Shown: one piece after another, positions 30,771-40,147 of the stretch
How positions within the stretch are numbered: the first letter of the stretch is position 1
How the letters are laid out: every line of letters begins with the position of its first letter
Source: Bradyrhizobium nanningense
GTDB lineage: Bacteria > Pseudomonadota > Alphaproteobacteria > Rhizobiales > Xanthobacteraceae
Length of the DNA stretch: 64,000 bases
Direction: 5' to 3'
Assembly: GCF_004114535.1 (NCBI RefSeq)
Contig: NZ_LBJC01000032.1
Span: 62,001-126,000, forward strand
Translations under genes and position numbers: made by a program
Notes under the pieces: model-generated
Seen by the model: only the letters and a program-made list of their open reading frames with translations
Databases searched by the model: none
Told to the model about the DNA's origin: nothing

Positions 30771-31979
30771 GTGTCCGTCGGAATGGCAGCCCCCCGCGCG
30801 CCCTATGCCTGCGATCCCGATCGCAGCCGCGGCCGGCTGGTCGCCGAGCCGCCGAGCCGGACCCGCAGCCCGTTCCGGCGGGATTGCGACCGGGTGATCC
30901 ATTCCACCGCGTTCCGCCGCCTCAAGTACAAGACCCAGGTGTTCGTGTTCCACGAGGGCGACCACTACCGCACAAGGCTGACCCATTCGCTGGAGGTGGC
31001 GCAGATCGCCAGGGCCTTGGCACGGCAGCTTGGGCTGGACGAGGACCTCACCGAGACCTTGGCGCTCGCCCACGATCTCGGTCATCCCCCGTTCGGCCAT
31101 GCCGGCGAGCGGGCGCTGGATGCCTGCTTGAAGGAGTTTGGCGGTTTCGACCACAACGCCCAGACGCTCCGCGTCGTCGCTGCGCTGGAGCACCGCTATC
31201 CCAAGTTCGACGGTCTGAATCTGACCTGGGAGTCGCTGGAGGGCATCGTCAAGCACAATGGCCCGCTCGCCGACCGCAGCGGCGCGCCGGTCGGGCGCTA
31301 TCGCGAACACGGCATTCCCGTCGGCATCGCCGACTACATCAAGACCTACGACCTCGAATTGTGGAGCTTCGCCTCGCTGGAGGCGCAGGTCGCCGCCATC
31401 GCCGACGACATCGCCTATGACGCCCACGACATTGACGATGGCCTGCGCGCCGGCCTGTTCCATCTCGACGACCTCAAGGTGATGCCGCTCACGGCTGAGA
31501 TCATCGCCGAGACCTCTGCGCATTATCCTCACCTCGAAGACCTCAGGCGCGGCGCCGAGCTGGTGCGCGAGCTGATCTCGCACCTGATCGGCGCGGTGTT
31601 CGCGGAGGCGCAGAAGAACCTCGCCGCGGTGAGGCCGCAATCGGCCCAGGACGTGCGCCGGCAGAGACGGGCCCTGGTCGCGTTCCCGGCAGAGGTCGCG
31701 GAGGAAGAGGCTGCCATCAAGGCCTTCCTCTATCAGCACATGTACCGCCACAAGCGGGTGATGCGGGTGATGGGGGAGGCGGAGCAGATCCTGTTCGACC
31801 TGTTCGCGAAATACCTGCAATCCCCTGGCGAGCTGCCGCCGGAATGGCTGCTCGGGGCGGAGGCGGACAACGAGGGCGACCGGGCGCGCCGGATCGGCAA
31901 TTTCATTGCCGGAATGACCGACCGTTTCGCCCTGACCGAGCACCAACGGCTCTTTGACTCGACCCCGGATTTGCGTTAG
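30771..31979 (+). CDS. dgt: Deoxyguanosinetriphosphate triphosphohydrolase-like protein
   Basis: HD-domain dNTPase that splits dNTPs to deoxynucleosides and triphosphate. 402 residues of the short bacterial form. The HD motif residues are seen in RTRLTHSLEVAQIAR, LAHDLGHPPFGHAGE, and the later Asp in DDIAYDAHDID. Start GTG 30771 has AGGGA about 12 bases upstream; ATG 30783 is an alternative. It begins the argS-directed housekeeping block, 9 bases before argS. Confidence 0.92.
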   Translation: MSVGMAAPRAPYACDPDRSRGRLVAEPPSRTRSPFRRDCDRVIHSTAFRRLKYKTQVFVFHEGDHYRTRLTHSLEVAQIARALARQLGLDEDLTETLALAHDLGHPPFGHAGERALDACLKEFGGFDHNAQTLRVVAALEHRYPKFDGLNLTWESLEGIVKHNGPLADRSGAPVGRYREHGIPVGIADYIKTYDLELWSFASLEAQVAAIADDIAYDAHDIDDGLRAGLFHLDDLKVMPLTAEIIAETSAHYPHLEDLRRGAELVRELISHLIGAVFAEAQKNLAAVRPQSAQDVRRQRRALVAFPAEVAEEEAAIKAFLYQHMYRHKRVMRVMGEAEQILFDLFAKYLQSPGELPPEWLLGAEADNEGDRARRIGNFIAGMTDRFALTEHQRLFDSTPDLR

Positions 31980-31988
31980 GCGGCGGCC

Positions 31989-33779
31989 ATGCCCCAGACA
32001 TCCTCATCCCTGCATTTGTTCGCCGACGTGCTTGCACGCGTGCATGCCGCCTGCCGCGCGCTTGCGGCGGAAGCCAACTGGCCCGAGGGCATCGATTTCG
32101 CGCGCGTGGTGGTCGAGCCGCCGCGCGATGCCTCCCATGGCGACATGGCGACCAACGCCGCGATGGTGCTGGCGAAAGAGGCAAAGGCAAAGCCGCGCGA
32201 TCTCGCCGAGCAGATTGCCGAGCGGCTGCGCGCCGACGCGCTGATCGCCAAGGTCGACGTCGCCGGTCCCGGCTTCATCAATCTGACCTTGAGGCCGGCC
32301 GCCTGGGCCGAGGCGCTACGGACGGTGCTGCGCGAGGCCGCCGATTACGGCCGCGTCCGCGGCGGCTCCAAAGTGAATGTCGAATACGTCTCGGCCAATC
32401 CGACCGGGCCGATGCATGTCGGCCATTGCCGCGGCGCCGTGTTCGGCGACGCGCTGGCGAGCCTGCTCCAGTTCGCAGGCCACGACGTCACCCGCGAATA
32501 TTACATCAACGACGCCGGCGCGCAGGTCGACGTGCTCGCGCGCTCCGCTTTCCTGCGCTATCGCGAGGCGCTCGGCGAGGACATCGGCGCGATCCCGGAA
32601 GGGCTCTATCCCGGCGATTACCTCAAGCCGGTGGGGCAGGCCCTTGCGAAGGAGCACGGCGACAAGCTCCTCGCAAAGAGCGAGGCCGAGTGGCTGCCGG
32701 CGGTGCGCGCCAAGGCGATCGCGATGATGATGGACGAGATCAAGGACGATCTCGCCGCGCTGAACATCCGCCACGACGTGTTCTTCTCGGAGCGCTCGCT
32801 GATCGAGATCGGCAACAACAAGGTTGCCGAGACCATCGATTTCCTGAAAGCCAAAGGCGACATCTACGAAGGCCGCCTGCCGCCGCCGAAGGGCGCGCCG
32901 GTCGAGGATTGGGAAGACCGCGAGCAGTTGCTGTTCAAGGCGACCGCTTACGGCGACGACGTCGATCGCCCGCTGATCAAGTCGGACAATTCCTACACCT
33001 ACTTCGCCTCCGACATCGCCTACCACAAGAACAAGTTCGACCGTGGTTTTGCGGAGATGATCGACGTCTGGGGCGCCGATCACGGCGGCTACATCAAGCG
33101 CATGCAGGCGGCGGTGAAGGCGACGACGTCGGGCAAGGGATCGCTCGACGTCAAGATCGTCCAGCTCGTGAAGCTGTTGCGCAATGGCGAGCCGGTGAAA
33201 ATGTCCAAGCGGAGCGGGGACTTCGTCACCCTGCGTGAGGTGGTGGATGAAGTCGGCCAGGACGCCGTCCGCTTCATGATGCTCTACCGCAAGAACGATG
33301 CGGTGCTCGACTTCGACCTCGCCAAGGTCATGGAACAATCGCGCGACAACCCGGTGTTCTACGTGCAGTACGGCCACGCCCGCGGCCACTCGATCTTCCG
33401 CAATGCGCGCACTGAGGTGTTCCCGGAGCTTCCCGAGGATACCGGCGAACGGCTCGCCTGGCTCAGTGAGTCGGCGGTGGAACGGTTGTCGGACCCGGCC
33501 GAGCTTGAACTTCTCAAGCGCCTCGCAATATATCCTCGTATGCTCGAAGCCGCCGCCGCGGCCCACGAGCCGCACCGAATTGCCTTTTATCTCTATGATT
33601 TAGCCAGCGAGTTTCATGCACTTTGGACGAAGGGGCGCGATTTGCCCTATTTACGCTTCATTATCAATAATGATGCACATCTAACAAAGGCGCGGCTGGC
33701 CATGGTCCAGGGCGTCGTCTCGGTTCTGGCATCGGGCCTCGCCATCCTCGGCGTCCATGCCCCGAACGAGATGCGGTAG
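31989..33779 (+). CDS. argS: Arginyl-tRNA synthetase
   Basis: Class I synthetase, 596 residues. An N-terminal Add1 domain (about 1-95) precedes the Rossmann catalytic domain with the HIGH-like HVGH in NPTGPMHVGH and the MSKRSGDF motif near residue 405. A C-terminal DALR anticodon-binding domain (with FYLYDLASEFHALW) closes the protein. ATG 31989 follows dgt by 9 bases, so the two are probably cotranscribed. Motifs and length are normal. Confidence 0.98.
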   Translation: MPQTSSSLHLFADVLARVHAACRALAAEANWPEGIDFARVVVEPPRDASHGDMATNAAMVLAKEAKAKPRDLAEQIAERLRADALIAKVDVAGPGFINLTLRPAAWAEALRTVLREAADYGRVRGGSKVNVEYVSANPTGPMHVGHCRGAVFGDALASLLQFAGHDVTREYYINDAGAQVDVLARSAFLRYREALGEDIGAIPEGLYPGDYLKPVGQALAKEHGDKLLAKSEAEWLPAVRAKAIAMMMDEIKDDLAALNIRHDVFFSERSLIEIGNNKVAETIDFLKAKGDIYEGRLPPPKGAPVEDWEDREQLLFKATAYGDDVDRPLIKSDNSYTYFASDIAYHKNKFDRGFAEMIDVWGADHGGYIKRMQAAVKATTSGKGSLDVKIVQLVKLLRNGEPVKMSKRSGDFVTLREVVDEVGQDAVRFMMLYRKNDAVLDFDLAKVMEQSRDNPVFYVQYGHARGHSIFRNARTEVFPELPEDTGERLAWLSESAVERLSDPAELELLKRLAIYPRMLEAAAAAHEPHRIAFYLYDLASEFHALWTKGRDLPYLRFIINNDAHLTKARLAMVQGVVSVLASGLAILGVHAPNEMR

Positions 33780-33919
33780 TTTGGGGCGAACTACTTAAGG
33801 GGAATTCGGGGGTAACCGGCAGAAGCCGGATCGCTTAGACTTGGTTGAAAGCCTTGTGGGTCGAAAGCCGTGCCTTGGTCGAGGGGCGCGCGGCTTTCCC
33901 GAAGGGACGCATCATCACG

Positions 33920-35464
33920 ATGGCCGAACGATATCAGGACAGACCGTTTCCTTCCGATGACTATGGTCGCGGTGGCGACCAGCATGGCAGGGCGGAAAGC
34001 GATCCCTTGGCTGAGCTCGCCCGCCTGATCGGACAAACCGATCCTTTCGCCGCGCAGTCCCGCCCCGGCGCGCGCCCGCCGGCAGCGTCGCCGCCCGCAC
34101 AGAATTATCAGGACGACGATTATCGGCAGGACGATGATCAGCAGGACTACGCCGAGCAGGCTCCGCCGACGCCGCCCGGGCCGCCCTCATGGATGCGGCG
34201 CGCCAATGTGCAGCCGCAGCCGGCGCCGGCCCCCGAGCCTGACTATCCGGTGACCGTCAATCCGGTTCATCCGTTGCATCGCTATTCGGCCCCGTCCGCC
34301 GCGCCGGAGCTTGAGCTTCGTCAACCGCATGCTTATCAGGATCACGGCTATCCGGGACAGGCTTACCAGCAGCAGGATCAGGCCTACCAGCAGCCGGCCT
34401 ATCAGGAGCCGTATCACCAGCAGCCCGATCCGTCGCGCTACGACGATGCGCTCTATGGCCGGCTCGAGGCGGGCGAGCAGGACTATCAGCGTGAGCCGGC
34501 CTATCCGGACGATCCCTACGCCTATCAGAGCGACTATCCCGAGGAAGTCGAGGAGCCGAAGAAGCAGCGCGGCGGCATGATGACGGTCGCGGCGATCCTG
34601 GCGCTGGCCGTGGTCGGCACGGGTGCGGCCTTCGCCTACAAGACCTATGTCGGCTCGCCCCGCAGCGGTGAGCCGCCGATCATCAAGGCTGACAACACCC
34701 CGACCAAGATCGTGCCGGCGCCGACGGATTCCTCAGCCAAGGTGCCGGATCGCATGGTCACTGGCGATGGCACCGAGAAGATCGTGCCGCGCGAAGAGGC
34801 GCCGGTCGACGTCAACGCCAAGGCGGGCGGTCCCCGCGTGGTGTTTCCGCCGCTGAACCAGAATGCGAACCCGCCTTCGGTCGCGAGCGTGTCGCCGTCC
34901 ACGGTGCCGCCGCCGGGCGCGAGCAACGGCACCATGCCGAACAACTCGCCGCGCCCGATCAGAACTGTGGCCGTGAAGGGCGATCAGACCGATAGCGCCA
35001 CGCCGCAATCAGCCGCTGCTGCCAAGCCCGCTTCTGCGCCGAAGCCTGTTGCAGCACCGGCTGCGCCGCGCAATCCGCCGACTTCGGCCAATGCCAGCGC
35101 CAACCAGCCGATGTCGCTGGCGCCGCAATCGGTTCCGGCGGCCGAGCCGCCACAGCGGATGGCGGCGACCACGCCGACTCAGGTCGCGCCCGCCAGCAGC
35201 GGCGGTGGCGGCTACATCGTGCAGGTCTCCTCGCAGCAGAGCGAGGACAGCGCCGCCGCGTCCTACCGCGTGCTTCAGAGCAAGTATGGCAGCGTGCTCG
35301 GCTCCCGCTCGCCGGTGATCAAGCGCGTCGACCTCACCGACAAGGGCAAGGGAATCGTCTACCGCGCCTTCGCTGGGCCCTATGCCTCGGCGGAGGAGGC
35401 GACGCACGCCTGCAACAGCCTGAAGTCCGCCGGCTTGTCCGCCTGCTTCGTCCAGAGGAATTAA
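33920..35464 (+). CDS. SPOR-domain membrane protein with long disordered N-terminus
   Basis: About 514 residues. The cytoplasmic N-terminal part (about 1-215) is low-complexity, rich in Tyr, Gln, Pro and Asp. A single membrane helix lies about 220-240 (MTVAAILALAVVGTGAAFAYK). A Pro/Ala/Ser-rich periplasmic linker precedes the C-terminal SPOR domain (about 425-514, GGYIVQVSSQQSEDSAAASYR), which binds denuded septal glycan. ATG 33920 is preferred. argS-SPOR-nagZ-scpAB is a conserved alphaproteobacterial order. A role in division or wall remodelling is likely. Confidence 0.9.
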   Translation: MAERYQDRPFPSDDYGRGGDQHGRAESDPLAELARLIGQTDPFAAQSRPGARPPAASPPAQNYQDDDYRQDDDQQDYAEQAPPTPPGPPSWMRRANVQPQPAPAPEPDYPVTVNPVHPLHRYSAPSAAPELELRQPHAYQDHGYPGQAYQQQDQAYQQPAYQEPYHQQPDPSRYDDALYGRLEAGEQDYQREPAYPDDPYAYQSDYPEEVEEPKKQRGGMMTVAAILALAVVGTGAAFAYKTYVGSPRSGEPPIIKADNTPTKIVPAPTDSSAKVPDRMVTGDGTEKIVPREEAPVDVNAKAGGPRVVFPPLNQNANPPSVASVSPSTVPPPGASNGTMPNNSPRPIRTVAVKGDQTDSATPQSAAAAKPASAPKPVAAPAAPRNPPTSANASANQPMSLAPQSVPAAEPPQRMAATTPTQVAPASSGGGGYIVQVSSQQSEDSAAASYRVLQSKYGSVLGSRSPVIKRVDLTDKGKGIVYRAFAGPYASAEEATHACNSLKSAGLSACFVQRN

Positions 35465-35510
35465 CGGCGGTTTCCTTGACCCCCTCGCGGGTCAGGGTTA
35501 ATCGGCCGTT

Positions 35511-36539
35511 ATGAGCACGCGGGCCTTCATTACCGGCGTATCCGGAACGGAACTGACCGCCGTCGAGCGGGAGTTTATCCGCGACCAGCGCCCATGGGGT
35601 TTCATCCTCTTCAAGCGCAATGTCGCAACGCCAGCTCAAGTCGCTGCATTGGTTGCAGAATTGCGCAGCGTGGCAGGGGCTGCCGACGCGCCCGTCCTGA
35701 TCGACCAGGAAGGCGGCAGAGTGCAACGGCTGGGTCCGCCGCATTGGCCGATCTACCCGCCGGGCGCCGTTTTCTCGACCTTGTACGACACTGATTCGGC
35801 GCTCGGGCTCACCGCGGCGCGCCTGTCGGCCCGGCTGATCGCCGCCGATCTCGCCGATCTCGGCATTACCGTGGATTGCCTGCCGCTGGCCGACGTTCCG
35901 GTAGCGGGCGCCGATGCCGTCATCGGGAACCGGGCCTACGGCACGGAGCCGGCCAAGGTCGCGGCGATCGCGCGCGCTGTCACGGAAGGGCTGGAGCAGG
36001 GCGGCGTGCTGCCGGTCCTCAAACACATCCCCGGCCATGGCCGGGCCACCGCGGATACCCATTTCAAGCTGCCGACGGTGGATACGCCGCGGGATGAGCT
36101 GGAACGGACCGACTTCGCCGCGTTCAAACCGCTGTCGGACCTGCCGATGGCGATGACTGCACATGTTGTGTTTAGCGCGGTCGACCCCGCCCATCCGGCG
36201 ACGACATCTGCGACAATGATTGCTGACGTGATTCGCGGCGCAATCGGGTTCCAGGGTTTGTTAATGAGTGATGACGTGTCGATGAACGCGCTGTCGGGAA
36301 ATATCGCCGAACGGACCCGCGCGATCTTCGCGGCCGGTTGCGACATGGCCCTGCATTGCAACGGCAATATCGAGGAGATGCGTGCGGTTGCCGGTCAGAC
36401 TCCCGAGCTGTCGGGCCGAGCACTGGAGCGGGCGAAGGCCGCGCTCGCCGCGCGCAAGCCGCCGCAGCCGTTCGACCGGGCGGCCGCGCGCGCGGAACTG
36501 GACGCATTGATCGCACGGGCAAACACGGCTTCCGCATGA
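35511..36539 (+). CDS. nagZ: Beta-N-acetylhexosaminidase (GH3)
   Basis: Cytoplasmic glycosidase that removes GlcNAc from 1,6-anhydroMurNAc peptides during wall recycling. 342 residues. NagZ motifs are seen: IDQEGGRVQRL, KHIPGHGRATADTHFKLP with the His-Asp dyad loop, and LMSDDVSM with the nucleophile aspartate. ATG 35511; the stop overlaps the scpA start by 4 bases (ATGA). The recycled muropeptides would come from SLT and MltB-type enzymes encoded elsewhere in the window. Confidence 0.96.
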   Translation: MSTRAFITGVSGTELTAVEREFIRDQRPWGFILFKRNVATPAQVAALVAELRSVAGAADAPVLIDQEGGRVQRLGPPHWPIYPPGAVFSTLYDTDSALGLTAARLSARLIAADLADLGITVDCLPLADVPVAGADAVIGNRAYGTEPAKVAAIARAVTEGLEQGGVLPVLKHIPGHGRATADTHFKLPTVDTPRDELERTDFAAFKPLSDLPMAMTAHVVFSAVDPAHPATTSATMIADVIRGAIGFQGLLMSDDVSMNALSGNIAERTRAIFAAGCDMALHCNGNIEEMRAVAGQTPELSGRALERAKAALAARKPPQPFDRAAARAELDALIARANTASA

Positions 36540-37375
36540 CCGCAGAAATTCTATCTTTCGAAACCGGGCGGCCCGCAGAGCTTGCCGAGGGTGAGCCGGC
36601 GCTCGTGGTGGACGTCGAGGGCTATGAGGGCCCGCTCGACCTGCTGCTCGCGCTGGCGCGGCAGCAGAAGGTCGATCTCGCCAAGATCTCGATCCTGGCG
36701 CTGGCCGACCAATATCTCCACTTCATCGAAGCCGCGCGGAAGATCCGGCTCGAGCTTGCCGCCGACTATCTCGTCATGGCGGCGTGGCTCGCCTTCCTGA
36801 AGTCGCGCCTGCTGCTGCCGGAGCCGCCGAGCGCGGAGGGCCCGAGTGCGGAGCAGATGGCGACAGCGCTCGCCAACCGCCTGCGCCGGCTGGAGGCCAT
36901 TCGCGAAGCCGCCAACCGGCTGATGAACCGGCCGCAATTGCAGCGCGACATCTTCCCGCGCGGCGAGCCCGAGCAGATCGCCGAGATCAAGCATCCGAAA
37001 TATACCGCGACGCTGTACGATTTGCTGACCGCCTATGCCTCGCAGCGCCAATCGCGCGTGCTGGCGAGCGTGCATCTGGCCAAGCGTACGGTGTGGTCGC
37101 TCGCCGAGGCGCGCGCCACGCTGGAGCGGCTGGTCGGCAGCCTCAACGAACAGGATGACTGGGGCGTGCTGGACGATTTTCTGATCCGGCATGTCGCCGA
37201 TCCCACGCAGCGCGCGACGGTGTTCGCCTCGAGCTTTGCCGCCGCGTTGGAACTGGTGCGCGAAGGTCAGTTGGAACTGAATCAGAAAGAGGCGTTTGCG
37301 CCCATCTATTTCCGGAAGGGGCGCCCAAAACCGGTCCCGGACGCAGCTCCTGCGCCTGATGCGCCGGTCGCTTAA
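36536..37375 (+). CDS. scpA: Segregation and condensation protein A
   Basis: Kleisin subunit that links SMC heads in chromosome condensation. 279 residues. The N-terminal kleisin segment (VDVEGYEGPLDLLLALARQQKVDLAKI) and the LAADYLVMAAWLAFLKSRLLLP helix are typical. The C-terminal winged-helix region follows. Start ATG 36536 overlaps nagZ by 4 bases. It works with ScpB, encoded 21 bases downstream. SMC itself is not in the window. Confidence 0.96.
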   Translation: MTAEILSFETGRPAELAEGEPALVVDVEGYEGPLDLLLALARQQKVDLAKISILALADQYLHFIEAARKIRLELAADYLVMAAWLAFLKSRLLLPEPPSAEGPSAEQMATALANRLRRLEAIREAANRLMNRPQLQRDIFPRGEPEQIAEIKHPKYTATLYDLLTAYASQRQSRVLASVHLAKRTVWSLAEARATLERLVGSLNEQDDWGVLDDFLIRHVADPTQRATVFASSFAAALELVREGQLELNQKEAFAPIYFRKGRPKPVPDAAPAPDAPVA

Positions 37376-37396
37376 GTGCAAGAAGGAGAATCTGCC

Positions 37397-38173
37397 ATGG
37401 CAAGCCTGGCTGAAGTGCGGGTAGAAGAGGCCGAGCCGATGGAGAACGAATCCCAGGCACGTCCCGAGGAATTGCGGCTGCTGGAAGCGCTGCTGTTCGC
37501 TTCGAATGAGCCGCTGGACACCGCGACGCTGGCCAAGCGCATGCCCGAGGGGGTCGACGTCAAGGCTGCGCTGGAACAGCTCCAGGCCGACTATGCCTTG
37601 CGCGGGGTGAATCTCGTCCGCGTCGCCAACAAATGGACCTTCCGCACGGCCGGCGATCTCGCCTGGCTGATGACGCGGGAGAGCACCGAGACCCGCCGCC
37701 TGTCGCGCGCGGCAATCGAGGTGCTGGCGATCATCGCCTATCACCAGCCGGTGACGCGTGCCGAGATCGAGGAGATCCGCGGCGTCGTCACCTCGAAGGG
37801 CACGCTCGACGTGCTGCTGGAGACCGGCTGGATCAAGCCGCGTGGCCGGCGCAAGACGCCGGGCCGCCCGCTAACCTTTGGAACCACCGAGGACTTCCTG
37901 TCGCAGTTCACGCTCGAACAGCTCGGCGATCTGCCGGGCCTCGAGGAGCTGAAAGGCACGGGCCTCCTGGATTCGCGCCTGCCGACCGGGTTCAGCGTGC
38001 CGACGCCGTCGGACGATCCGACGCTGCGTGAGGATGAGGATCCGTTGGAACCGGGCGAGGACCTCGATCTGGCGCTGGCGCCTGCGGTCGAGCCCGAGAC
38101 TTCGGAAGCGGCGCCGGAAGGCGGCAATGACGATGGCGGCGACGGTGGCGGCGACGGCGGCACCGAGGACTGA
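37397..38173 (+). CDS. scpB: Segregation and condensation protein B
   Basis: Winged-helix partner of ScpA and SMC. About 258 residues. Two wHTH units cover roughly 20-190, with ALLFASNEPL, RLSRAAIEVLAIIAYHQPVTRAEIEEIRG and GRPLTFGTTEDFLSQF typical of ScpB. The last 60 residues are acidic, Pro- and Gly-rich and end in GGDGG tracts, a longer tail than in most ScpB. ATG 37397 has AAGGAGA upstream; GTG 37376 is less likely. Confidence 0.95.
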   Translation: MASLAEVRVEEAEPMENESQARPEELRLLEALLFASNEPLDTATLAKRMPEGVDVKAALEQLQADYALRGVNLVRVANKWTFRTAGDLAWLMTRESTETRRLSRAAIEVLAIIAYHQPVTRAEIEEIRGVVTSKGTLDVLLETGWIKPRGRRKTPGRPLTFGTTEDFLSQFTLEQLGDLPGLEELKGTGLLDSRLPTGFSVPTPSDDPTLREDEDPLEPGEDLDLALAPAVEPETSEAAPEGGNDDGGDGGGDGGTED

Positions 38174-38339
38174 CGTACCGTCCGCTCAACGGCCCCTGCG
38201 ACCGGTTAACACTGGCAAGATTACGTAGCGCCCACAGCGAATTGGCGCTGCCTTGGTCCTTGTTTTTGCGACCTGCCAAGCCTAGGTTTCGGTGAAGATC
38301 GGCCGGGTCCCCGGCCATGCGCGTTTGGAGGGTTGCAGG

Positions 38340-38573
38340 ATGGGTTCACTCAGCATTTGGCACTGGATCCTGGTGATCGCAGTGGTCCTGCTGCTGTTCG
38401 GCCGCGGCAAGATTTCGGATCTGATGGGCGACGTGGCGCAGGGCATCAAGGCATTCAAGAAGGGTATGCAGGACGACGACAAGCCTGCCGAGAAGCCCGA
38501 GCCGGCCAAGTCCATCGAGCACAACAATACGCCGACCGCGGCGCGGTCCGACGTCGGCAGCAAGGCCGTCTGA
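38340..38573 (+). CDS. tatA: Sec-independent translocase TatA
   Basis: 77 residues. One N-terminal membrane helix (about 5-20, SIWHWILVIAVVLLLFG) then the amphipathic helix (KISDLMGDVAQGIKAFKKGM) with the conserved Phe-Gly hinge, and a short hydrophilic tail. It polymerises to form the pore for folded Tat substrates. ATG 38340 has GGAGG about 10 bases upstream. tatB and tatC follow on the same strand. Confidence 0.96.
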   Translation: MGSLSIWHWILVIAVVLLLFGRGKISDLMGDVAQGIKAFKKGMQDDDKPAEKPEPAKSIEHNNTPTAARSDVGSKAV

Positions 38574-38664
38574 GCCGAAAGAAGCACGCCAGACGCGGGA
38601 AGCGGTCCCGATCCTGCGCGCAAGGGATTGGGCCGGTCGCGGCTTCGCGTGAACGGAAGACCTC

Positions 38665-39201
38665 ATGTTCGACATCGGGTGGAGTGAACTGGTCCTCATC
38701 GGGGTCGTGGCCCTGATCGCCATCGGCCCGAAAGAGCTGCCGGGCGTGCTGCGCATGGTCGGACAGTGGATGGGCAAGGCGCGCAAGATGGCTGCCGAAT
38801 TCCAGGGCCAGTTCCAGGAAGCGATGCGCGAGGCCGAGATGGCCGACCTCAAGAAGAGTTTTGATGAGGTCAAGGAAGCCGCGACCGGATTCAATCCGCT
38901 GACTTCGCTCCAGAAGGACGTCAGTGACGCACTGCGCGTCGATGCGCTGGACAAGCCGGCCGAGACGTCCGCGACGACTGCTGTCGAACCGCCGGCGACT
39001 TCAAGTGGAGCGCCGGCGACTTCGAGTGAAGCGCCGGCAACGCCGACCACTCCGGAGGCCCCGACGCCCGCGACTTTCATGGAGGCCGAAGCGCATGCGG
39101 CTGCGAACGAGCCACTTGCGATCACCCGTGAGGTCGAGCAGGCAAAGGTTGCGCAGGACACCGCGCCATCCGAAGCGATCAAGGACGCCAAAGCGTCATG
39201 A
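38665..39201 (+). CDS. tatB: Sec-independent translocase TatB
   Basis: 178 residues. A short membrane helix (about 6-22, WSELVLIGVVALIAIGP) with the conserved Glu near residue 8 and the GPKELP hinge is followed by an amphipathic helix and a long Ala/Pro/Thr/Glu-rich tail. It binds twin-arginine signals with TatC. The tail is longer than in E. coli TatB, as is usual in alphaproteobacteria. Its stop overlaps the tatC start by 4 bases. Confidence 0.95.
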   Translation: MFDIGWSELVLIGVVALIAIGPKELPGVLRMVGQWMGKARKMAAEFQGQFQEAMREAEMADLKKSFDEVKEAATGFNPLTSLQKDVSDALRVDALDKPAETSATTAVEPPATSSGAPATSSEAPATPTTPEAPTPATFMEAEAHAAANEPLAITREVEQAKVAQDTAPSEAIKDAKAS

Positions 39202-40010
39202 CCGACGCCGATATCGAGGCCAGCAAAGCCCCGCTGATGGACCATTTGATCGAGCTGCGCTCGCGGCTGATCAAGGCGCTGCTCGGCTTTGGCGTGGCCT
39301 TCATCTTCTGCTTCTTCTTCGCCAAGCAGATCTACAACGTGCTGGTCTGGCCGTTCGTGTGGGTCGCAGGTCCCGAGAATTCGAAGTTCATCTACACGGC
39401 GCTGCTGGAATATTTCATCACCCAGCTCAAGCTCGCGCTGTTCGGGGCCGGCTTCATCTCGTTCCCGATCGTCGCGACGCAGATCTACAAGTTCGTCGCG
39501 CCCGGCCTCTACAAGCACGAGAAGCAGGCCTTCCTGCCGTATCTGGTCGCGACCCCGTTCTTCTTCGTGCTGGGCGCCGCGCTGGTCTATTTCGTCGTGC
39601 TGCCGATGCTGGTCCGCTTCTCGCTCGGCATGCAGCAGGCCGGCAGCGACGAGACCGCGCAAATCCAGCTCTTGCCCAAGGTTGGCGAATATCTGTCGCT
39701 GATGATGTCGCTGATCTTCGCCTTCGGCATCGCCTTCCAACTGCCGGTGATCCTGACTCTGCTCGGCCGGATCGGGATCGTCAGCTCGAAGATGCTGCGG
39801 GAGAAGCGTCGCTATTTCATCGTCATCGCCTTCGTGATCGCTGCCGTGCTGACCCCGCCCGACGTGCTCAGCCAGTGCTCGCTCGCCATTCCACTGCTGG
39901 CGCTCTACGAGGGCTCGATCATCGCGGTAGCGATGGTGGAGAAGAAGATGGCCGCGGCGCAGGCCACCACCGGTACCGACGTGTCGACGCCGGCAAATCC
40001 CGCGGAGTAG
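39198..40010 (+). CDS. tatC: Sec-independent translocase TatC
   Basis: 270 residues with six membrane helices. The N-terminal LMDHLIELRSRL motif, which contacts the twin-arginine signal, and the AFGIAFQLPVI helix are typical of TatC. ATG 39198 overlaps tatB by 4 bases (ATGA). This completes tatABC. The repeat at 40051 lies 41 bases downstream, before serS. Confidence 0.98.
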   Translation: MTDADIEASKAPLMDHLIELRSRLIKALLGFGVAFIFCFFFAKQIYNVLVWPFVWVAGPENSKFIYTALLEYFITQLKLALFGAGFISFPIVATQIYKFVAPGLYKHEKQAFLPYLVATPFFFVLGAALVYFVVLPMLVRFSLGMQQAGSDETAQIQLLPKVGEYLSLMMSLIFAFGIAFQLPVILTLLGRIGIVSSKMLREKRRYFIVIAFVIAAVLTPPDVLSQCSLAIPLLALYEGSIIAVAMVEKKMAAAQATTGTDVSTPANPAE

Positions 40011-40050
40011 GGCGCTTTCGCTCTATCATAGAGCTGTTCAGCCCATGATT

Positions 40051-40137
40051 CGTCGTGCCCGGGCTTGACCCGGGCATCCACGACTTGATCTAAGGCGGCA
40101 GATACGTGGATGGCCGGGATAAACCCGGCCATGACGG
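40051..40137. repeat. Dispersed palindromic repeat, family D
   Basis: Two nested hairpins: CGTGCCCGGGCTTGACCCGGGCATCCACG at the left and CGTGGATGGCCGGGATAAACCCGGCCATGACG at the right. The CCACG/CGTGG segments pair with each other. It lies between tatC and serS. Confidence 0.75.
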
Positions 40138-40147
40138 GAAGACAGCC

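Noticed and set aside
38346..39740. A 464-codon minus-strand frame across tatABC
   Set aside because: Antisense to three genes with clear Tat motifs; its composition is that of a GC-bias shadow.
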